Shown: piece by piece, positions 57,243-64,000 of the stretch
Layout: the number at the start of each line of letters is the position of its first letter
How positions within the stretch are numbered: the stretch's first letter is position 1
NCBI RefSeq assembly: GCF_902635505.1
Contig: NC_045431.1
Coordinates: 93,088,988-93,152,987, forward strand
Source of the DNA: Sarcophilus harrisii
Taxonomy: Eukaryota > Chordata > Mammalia > Dasyuromorphia > Dasyuridae
Direction of reading: 5' to 3'
DNA: 64,000 nt
Made by a program: the position numbers and the translations under genes
The notes under the pieces: model-generated
Databases searched by the model: none
Seen by the model: the letters and a program-made list of their open reading frames with translations, nothing else
What the model was told of the DNA's origin: nothing

Positions 57243-57456
57243 CAAGAGTTCTTATATCTTTTTTGTGTGTGCGCGCTAGGGATAGGCTGAGGAAATGTTT
57301 TGCTCCCTCCCTCCCCCCAATCAGGATCATGTTTTTAAACACATTAAATTAAAAAAAAAAAAAAAAAAACAAACAAACCATCACAAGATTAGAAAAAGAA
57401 ACATTACAATTATGAAATTTTAAAAAAATTCATCAACAGCAATTTAAGAACCTCTG
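57243..57456. mobile_element. hAT-type non-autonomous DNA transposon (214 bp)
   Basis: The left end is caagagttcttatatc and the right end, reversed, cagaggttcttaaattg: imperfect hAT terminal inverted repeats. Flanks gtctagaa (57235-57242) and gtctagca (57457-57464) form an 8 bp duplication with one mismatch. No transposase. Confidence 0.75.
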
Positions 57457-57479
57457 GTCTAGCAAAGCATCTGCGAGAG

Positions 57480-57615
57480 GTGGAATCTAGTTACAGGGCT
57501 GAGTGTGGAGTAAGGAAGACCTGGGTTTTGAATTCAGATCCTAGCTATAATTCCAAGAAAGTCACTTAACCTCCGTTTTCCTTCCCACTTTCCCATGATG
57601 GTTAATTAAATGACT
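57480..57615 (+). repeat. MIR-like SINE
   Basis: ggaagacctgggttttgaat, tcagatcctagctataattc and agtcacttaacctccgtttt are the forward blocks. Confidence 0.65.
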
Positions 57616-57944
57616 GAAACTGCTTCTAAACTAGTCAGTTCTTAATCCAATATTCACAGGTGGCAACTCTGTACTACTGTTATAAAGTTTCAATGACTTT
57701 AAAAACCAAATAATTTTGTGGGTAGCCTAAGAGAATACCACCCACTAGACAACTGTGAAGGATTTGAGGACTCTGAAAAATGCAATAATCAATTACAATT
57801 CTGAGGACTACTGAAGCATGATATTCATGTTGACAGAGAAGTGATGGAGTCTTATAAGTTATAGGATAAGGCACACATCTCCCATTGTGGCCAATGTGGA
57901 AATTTGTTGTTTCAACGGTGCATATGTGTGTTGAAAGGCTTTGT

Positions 57945-58240
57945 TTAAAAGGGGGGAAAAGCTTGACTTCAGAGAAAAGATATAAAAAGATACCTTCCTC
58001 TGTAAAAAGAGGAGGACATGGGTGTGGGACATTTAATATATTTCCAGACTTTAAAAAAATTTATTGATTTGTTTGCCAACTTTTTTCTCAACTTTTTTTT
58101 TTCCTTTTAAAAACTACTGTAATATAGGATGGCTCTCTGGGAAAAGGGAGGGAGAAAAATAGGATAAAAAATGATTTTTTAAGTGGAAGAGTAAATAAAT
58201 GCTTGTTAATTTTTAAAAAGTCAAAATAAAATAAAAGTTA
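57945..58240 (+). repeat. old L1 3'UTR
   Basis: gcttgacttcagagaaaaga, aggaggacatgggtgtggga and aggatggctctctgggaaaa follow the order of the older L1 3'UTR, with an A-rich end. Confidence 0.6.
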
Positions 58241-58985
58241 AATTAAAAATAGCATTACTGGATTAATATTGGATAGTCTGGTTTTGTTAGTAGAATTCTT
58301 CCAGTTCACTGTTCTTGCAGTATTAATACAGGAGCTCCAGTGGCTCCTTGTGGCCAAAGGATGCTGTGCAAGAATTCATCTAAGGTCCCCCCTAGAATCT
58401 ACCCTTTTGAGAGGTAGAAGGCAGAGGAGACTTCATCATTTTGTATCCCCACAGAACAATGGGGACTTTTTTTTTTTTAAACTCCAAGTCTCATTCCCAC
58501 GGAAGGGTTGGGACACTGACATCCACAGATCAGGATGGGTTCTGAAGGCCTCTCAGAGATGGCACTTCCTCACATTATCTTTTCTTTTAAATCATTTATC
58601 TTTATTCAGTTCTGTGGCTACAGTGTTCTCACATGTTCTAAAATAGCAATTTTAATCTGGATTAAAAATACTTTAGGATGGTTTGTGATAGAGAAACTAA
58701 GAAATAAACATGTGATTCTCCCAGAGTAAGACTTCAAATAACCTAAACTCATGTCAGTTTAATTTCATTTCAATCCCCAAACCAATGAAGAAAAGCCAAC
58801 TGTCATACACATGAAACCCTTTGTTAACCTGAGATTCAGAAGAAGTCGAAAGAATTATTAATAAATAAGCATCTATTAAGGACCAAACATGTGCTACTGA
58901 TGGCAATACAAAGGCAAAAATGAACAGTCCCTGGCCTCAAGTTCATAGTCTATCAGGAGTAATCACAGGCACACACAGAAGAATG
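58241..58985. other. TMEM192 intron 3, unassigned part
   Basis: I see no exon. An ancient repeat block (atgtgctactgatggcaata, gtccctggcctcaagttcat) near 58860-58960 resembles 22605-22740. Confidence 0.45.
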
Positions 58986-58989
58986 AATG

Positions 58990-59495
58990 TGTGTGAGAGA
59001 GAAAGTGTGAGAGACAGAAAGAGAAAAAGTGAAGGAGACAGAGAGAGAGTCAAAGAGAGAGAGAGAAAGAGGAAAAAGAGAGAGAGTCAGAGACAAAAAG
59101 AGAAAAAATGAGGGAAACAGAAAGAGAGACAGAGAGAAAGAGAAAAAGGGAGACAGAAAGAGAAAGAGTGTCAAAGAGACAGAGAGAAAGAAAAAGATAA
59201 GGGACAGAAAGAAAGAGAAAAAGTGAGGGAGACAGAGAGAGACAAAGAAAGTGAGACAGAGAATAAGAGAGAGAAAGAGAGACAGACAGAAAAGTGAGGG
59301 GGGAGAGAGAGAGAGACGAAGAGAGAAGGAGGGAGAGGGAGAGGGAGAGGGGGAGGGAGAGGGAGAGGGAGAGGGAGAGGGAGAGGAGAGGGAGAGGGAG
59401 AGGGAGAGGAGAGGGAGAGGGAGAGGGAGAGGGAGAGGGAGAGGGAGAGGGAGAGGGAGAGGGAGAGGGAGAGGGAGAGAGAGAGAGAGAGAGAA
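58990..59495. repeat. ~500 bp purine tract with (GGGAGA)n core
   Basis: The + strand is almost wholly A/G. 58990-59330 is mixed gagaga/cagagaaaga text. 59330-59475 is a hexanucleotide array of gggaga with two short gaps (agaggaga). Long open frames on both strands follow from this composition only. The TMEM192 coding strand is the pyrimidine strand. Confidence 0.95.
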
Positions 59496-59679
59496 AGAAA
59501 TTCAAAATACGTTCAAGAAGGGAGGAGGTAGAAAATCAGGAAATGCCTCATGTAGGGGATAGTTTTTGAGCTGAGTTTTTAAGGAAAGTAGAAATTTCTA
59601 AGAGGTAGCTGTAAGGAAGAAATGCATAGGGATAGCATTAACTATCCTCTTTTAGAAGGATCTAAAACATCTATTCCAG

Positions 59680-59805
59680 GGAGTCTGTATGCTAATACGG
59701 GGGAAAAAACTTATCTTCCTTTTCACCAACTTCTAACTGAAATGTAGTATATTTTTACTAAAACGCAGCATATTTTCTTCTGTTTTACAACATGGCCCTG
59801 AGAAG
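59680..59805 (+). repeat. hAT-element fragment (family of 36361/50660)
   Basis: cttatcttccttttcaccaa and cttctaactgaaatgtagta match the interior of the hAT family seen at 36361 and 50660. Both ends are lost. Confidence 0.45.
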
Positions 59806-61289
59806 AGTCCAAAAGCTTGTCTAGATTGCCAGAGGGATCCAAGGTACAAAAATGATAAAGAACTGTATCTTGATCACCACACACTTCCCTCACTTCCTAT
59901 TCTAAGCCTCACTGTACTTGAATGTCTGACCAGAACTGCCAGAGGTAGCTACTTCCTGAAGAAAAAGTTATTTGCTTAAAAAAAAAAAAAAAAGTAGTTT
60001 TTGCTTTTTATTTCCAAAGAATAGTCAAAAAGCAATAATTTACCTCCTCTAACTCCTATCTCTTCTTAGGTGAAGGCACAGCACTTACCCTAAAAAAGGC
60101 AGTTAATATGTTTTGCTGGTTGTTCAAGGACAGATTTTTTTTCCAAGCTCCACTTTTGTATACTGAGACCATCGACCTCCAAAAATTAGCTTTCTAACAA
60201 ATTCTTGTTCAATGAAATGTTGAAATATAGGGACACAAATGTTTTTTTGGAGATATTCAAGTGCTCTTAAGGTTTAGTCATTGGGCAAAATTTTCTAACT
60301 ATTCAGGGTTTTGTTGATTTGCTAAGTTAGCCCCTAAAAATTTTTGAAAGCCCACTAATTTCTTATTTTTAAAATTAAATTAAGTTTTTCAAGTCAGTGA
60401 AAATGCACTCTCACTTCCGTTTTCTCCTTGTCGTTACAAATGAAAAAGAAAGACAATACTTGTAACTCATCCCGATATACTACTGCAAGAAAAGCTTCTC
60501 CTAAACTAAGAAGTACTATGTAAAGGTGACCCACAAACCAGAATGACTTGGGAAGAACTATATAATTCCTACCTCATCCATCCTACCCAGCAAAAGAAAA
60601 TCCAGCACTCTGATGTCAGGTTCAGTTAGAAGTTTACAGAAACAAAAGGAGATTTTTTTTGTAACCTTATATAGTTCTGCCTTTCAGAATCATCTGACAT
60701 TTTCAGCATTACATGGAACCATAAAGTTAGATTATTTTAGGATTTGGAATAAGCAAATCTTTGCAAACCCAATATAAAGCTTGAGATCCTCACACCATTT
60801 TTACCTAAGTTAGGAGGCAGAAAAGAGAGGGGAAAAAAAAAAAAGTGAGAGAATGAAAAAAACTGTTCTGACTGTAATTAAACATTACTGCACCCTAAGG
60901 AATAAGGGACATGAAAATGCAGAGATTTGCATAAACTGATGCAGAGCAAGGGAGGGGAACCAGAACTCAGACAGAAGACAGGAACAACGATAGTAACAGA
61001 AGTAAAAACAATATAAAGAAGCTGCTGAACTCAGATTAGAAAACGAAAAACTTTGACTCTGAAGGACAGGTACTAAAGACTTGCCTCTTCTCAGTAGAGA
61101 GCTGAGACATTCCAGATGAAAAATGTTGCACATCTTGTCCTTCAGCACAGACTAGCTGCTTTCCCTTTTCACTAAGAAAAAGACAAAGGAGAATACACTG
61201 GGGAAGGATCGTGGTCTGGAAAACCTACAGCATCAAAACCGTATTTTTTTTCAAAGACTTACAAAAAGACGAGAGGCAGGCAAACTCAC
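59806..61289. other. TMEM192 intron 3, unassigned part
   Basis: I see no exon or nameable repeat. A segment at 60704-60749 recurs at 62884-62929 (see findings). Confidence 0.4.
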
Positions 61290-61554
61290 CTGTAGAGTGT
61301 ATCATTAATGACAGTCTTTTAAGGTGTCTCGTAGATCTATAGATGATGATGTAGCCTTGGTTTCTCACTTGGCTATGGTGATATTGGATGTAACGTTCAA
61401 GAAGCATATGCAGGACCCATAAAATCACTTTTCCAAGGATAATCACAGTTTGAACTTTAAATGGGTTGATGTAGTTTCCTGGGCATTTGTCCTCATTTGG
61501 ATTAGGATAAGAACAAAGCAAACCTGTTAAAAATGCTAAAACAACAAATACAAC
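61290..61554 (-). CDS. TMEM192: TMEM192 coding exon (first one in the window)
   Basis: A 265 bp exon with acceptor ccttttag and donor gtgagt, starting in phase 0 and ending in phase 1. It encodes [60 protein letters not shown] and continues to [11 protein letters not shown]. It is near identical to human TMEM192. It holds the end of transmembrane helix 1, a lumenal loop with CPGNY, helix 2 ([20 protein letters not shown]) and a basic cytosolic stretch (YRSTRHLKR). The four exons here give 213 residues of about 271. The N-terminal ~58 residues, with the lysosomal-sorting dileucine motifs of the family, must lie beyond position 64000, as I found no earlier exon to the right. Confidence 0.96.
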
Positions 61555-61772
61555 CTAAAAGGAAAAAAAACGATCAAGATTAGGTTTTAGGACTTTGAAG
61601 TTAAATGCAACATCACTTTTTGGGTCCTACATTTAATTATTGTTTTCATTTTTTTTAGAAAGCAAGAATAGGAGAATTGAATTTTATATTCTAATATGAT
61701 TTTGGTCACAAGTTTATTAAATCAATGCACTGTAATTCTAGAATTGCACGTGGCTTGTTTTCTATCTATTTT

Positions 61773-62213
61773 TTTTTTTTTTTTTATCTTTCTTCATTTT
61801 TTTTTTTTCTTTAATAGCCTTTTATTTACAGGATATATACATGGGTAACTTTACAGCATTAACAATTGCCAAACCTCTTGTTCCAATTTTTCACCTCTTA
61901 CCCCCCCACCCCTCCCCTAGATGGCAGGATGACCAGTAGATGTTAAATATATTAAAATATAACTTAGATACACAATAAGTATACATGACCAAAACATTAT
62001 TTTTCTGTACAAAAAGAATCAGACTCTGAATTATTGTACAATTAGCTTGTAAAGGAAATCAAAAATGCATGTGTGCATAAATATAGGGATTGGGAATTTA
62101 ATGTAATGGTTTTTAGTCATCTCCCAGAGTTGTTTTTCTGGGCATAGCTAGTTCAGTTCATTACTGCTCCATTAGAAATGATTTGGTTGATCTCGTTGCT
62201 GAGGATGGCCTGA
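61773..62213 (-). mobile_element. 5'-truncated L1 (type-A 3'UTR) with perfect 17 bp TSD
   Basis: Poly-T, then the reversed type-A 3'UTR up to gttgctgaggatggcctga. It is flanked by tgttttctatctatttt at 61756-61772 and 62214-62230. The clean duplication suggests a young insertion in a TMEM192 intron, in the same orientation as the gene. Confidence 0.93.
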
Positions 62214-62230
62214 TGTTTTCTATCTATTTT

Positions 62231-62975
62231 GAGCCTGTGGCACTCCAAATCATCTAGGTAGGAAAGCTTATTCCCAAACTGTGATTGTTAAAATAAAAAT
62301 AACTTTATACTCTATACTATTTTGTATAATCTCAAATCAGTAGTCTCTAAAGAACTGAAACTGAAAAGGACCAGGGTTCAAATTTTGTCCGAGATATTAA
62401 CTCTGGAAAGATAACATTCCAAGACCATCGGTTTTTATGTTTCTAATTTTTTTTTTCAAATTTGTTAAATTTGGACACTATATCACTAAGCTATAAAGCT
62501 ACGATCATCCAAAGGACAATGGAGAAGGTACACAGTGGGCATGAAGTAGCAACAACACAGTACAAATAAGGAATTCTGTGGGAAAAATAGTATAAAGGAT
62601 GCCATAAGAAAAATGTCTGTCAGAAAAAGAAAAGGAGGGGGGGAAGAAGCACTTATAAAGCACTTTTTCTTCATGGGTTCATAGCATCACAAATTTATAG
62701 TTGCAAGGACCCTTAAAGGTCACATCTAATCCACAGCTGAAAAAAACTGAGTCTCACAGACATTAAATTCATCCTGGGCAATTAATAAAATTAGTCAATA
62801 AGAGACTATAATCAATTATGGTATATGTTACTATATATCAATATATATTTCAATAAAATTAATTTAAAATTATCTTAATTAAGCAGCATGACATGGAACC
62901 ATAAAGTTAGATTATTTTAGGATTTGGAAATAGTTTAAGGAAATTCCTACATGACTATGATTTAGTTTAACCCCT
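62231..62975. other. TMEM192 intron 2, unassigned part
   Basis: No exon 2 candidate is seen on the - strand. A weak SINE-like patch occurs near 62700-62770. Confidence 0.4.
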
Positions 62976-62989
62976 CTCTACTTATTTTC

Positions 62990-63137
62990 TTTTTTTTGTT
63001 GTTGCACTGAGGCCATTGAGGTTAAGTAACTTGCTCAGGGTCACACAGCTAGGAAGTGTTAAGTGTCTGAGACCAGATTTGAATTCAGGTCCTCTTTTCA
63101 GGGCTGGTGCTCTATCCACTGAGCCACCTAGTTGCCC
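62990..63137 (-). mobile_element. marsupial tRNA/CORE SINE with near-perfect TSD
   Basis: cttgctcagggtcacacagc, agaccagatttgaattcagg and ctctatccactgagccacct are in reversed order, near consensus. The flanks ctctacttattttc (62976-62989) and ctctactcattttc (63138-63151) form a 14 bp duplication with one mismatch. Confidence 0.9.
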
Positions 63138-63151
63138 CTCTACTCATTTTC

Positions 63152-63700
63152 AAATGGGTAAAAGGAAAAATTTAAACCACCTGATGTTCAGGTACTCAGT
63201 TCTATAATTTAACACCCACATACCTAGTTCTCTAGTTGCAACAAGACAAATATTCTCATCATCTAGTCCCAGGGTTCTTAATACCACAGAAAAAAGTTAA
63301 GAATCCCTAATCTAGTACATAAGAGGAAAATAAGTCTTTGAAGAATCAAAATAATTCATCAACTCATTTGAATATATTTAAAACAGCCAAAAAGGTTGAG
63401 TAACTAATATTCTTCTGACCATTGTCATTGCCACAAGCACCACGAGGAAATACAAATTTTAGTTCCACTGTGTTAAGTGTTTTCATGTAGATTCTATGAC
63501 CCAGCAGATACTTTAATGTTGTTCTTCACTTGGGGCAGCAACTGGCACTACAAATAATAGCTTTTAGGGAGCTAGTTTATATACATATGTGTATGTATGA
63601 GTGTACATTTTTTTTTTCCAAAGTTGTGATTTCACTATTATAAAGAATTTCCACGAGGAATCTTTCCACTAATGGAAGATTGGGGCTTGTTCTGAACTTT
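63152..63700. other. TMEM192 intron 2, unassigned part
   Basis: I see nothing nameable here. Confidence 0.4.
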
Positions 63701-63701
63701 C

Positions 63702-64000
63702 TATTCTTTTTTTTTTTTTTAATAGCTTTTTATTTACAAGATATATGCATGGGTAATTTTTCAGCATTGACAATAGAAAAACCTTTTGTTCCAATTTTTC
63801 CCCTCCTTTCCCCCACCCCACCTGCCCAGATGGCAGGTAGACCAATACATGTTAAATATGTCAAAGTATATGTTAAATATAATATATGTATACATGTCCA
63901 TACAGTTATTTTGTTGTACAAGAAGAATCGGACTTTGAAATAGTGTACAATTAACCTGTGAAGGAAATTAAAATTGTAGGTGGCCAAAAATAGAGGGATT
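63702..64000 (-). repeat. L1 3' end, runs off the right edge
   Basis: Poly-T, then aatagctttttatttacaag, gcatgggtaatttttcagca and tgtgaaggaaattaaaattg. It is a reversed L1 3'UTR close to type A but with its own differences. The 5' side lies outside the window. Confidence 0.88.

Noticed and set aside
59050-59569. Open frames of 90-151 codons on both strands
   Set aside because: They are pure products of the purine tract (Arg/Glu/Gly or Ser/Leu/Pro repeats) and have no gene-like features.
62486-62674. Possible TMEM192 exon 2 on the - strand
   Set aside because: The translation shows none of the expected N-terminal TMEM192 text (PLLDA..., LPTVIIVNLLW) and has no suitable splice sites.
1-64000. 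A new multi-gene system (defence, operon-like or viral)
   Set aside because: The window is typical mammalian DNA with two known host genes and repeats. No cluster of unknown conserved frames exists.

Overview
This is a stretch of mammalian nuclear DNA, almost certainly from a marsupial. Two host genes give the mammalian anchor: an intact single-coding-exon TRIM gene of the TRIM60/61/75 group (best match TRIM75) on the + strand, and the last four coding exons of TMEM192 on the - strand. These genes are neighbours in the human 4q32 region, as far as I recall it. The marsupial call rests on the repeats: dense L1 3' ends with marsupial-type 3'UTRs, tRNA/CORE SINEs with the marsupial gggcagctag-type head, RTE (BovB-like) LINE pieces, and ancient L2/MIR. 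I cannot fix the species.

Layout. 1-27 kb: gene-free, AT-rich, packed with layered repeats. Notable are nested L1 insertions with visible target-site duplications (TSDs), an L2 split by a solo LTR and an L1, and two ~600 bp near-identical inverted arms at 12.30-12.90 and 14.18-14.79 kb. 27.5-29.5 kb: a CpG island carrying the TRIM75-like gene. 29.5-40.5 kb: intergenic, with L2, RTE, SINE and hAT remnants and a three-element L1 nest at 37.9-40.1 kb. 40.5-64 kb: TMEM192, read right to left. Its 3'UTR is at ~40.5-42.2 kb and coding exons lie at 42.2, 45.8, 54.8 and 61.3-61.6 kb; the first ~58 codons must lie beyond the right edge. Its introns hold old L1, MIR, hAT elements, a 27-G run, a long purine tract and a decayed C2H2 zinc-finger array.

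The two genes converge (3' ends face each other, ~11 kb apart). TRIM75-like should be a RING E3 ubiquitin ligase with a PRY-SPRY substrate domain. TMEM192 is a four-pass late-endosome/lysosome membrane protein. Nothing in the sequence shows that they work together.

I found no new multi-gene system. The observations most worth checking are the ~99% identical inverted duplication, a 30+30 bp snap-back palindrome inside an L1, loss of the C-terminal cysteine of TMEM192, a 116 bp unidentified insertion with a 14 bp TSD, and the zinc-finger fossil inside a TMEM192 intron. Family names for repeats are from memory of consensus sequences, not from a search.
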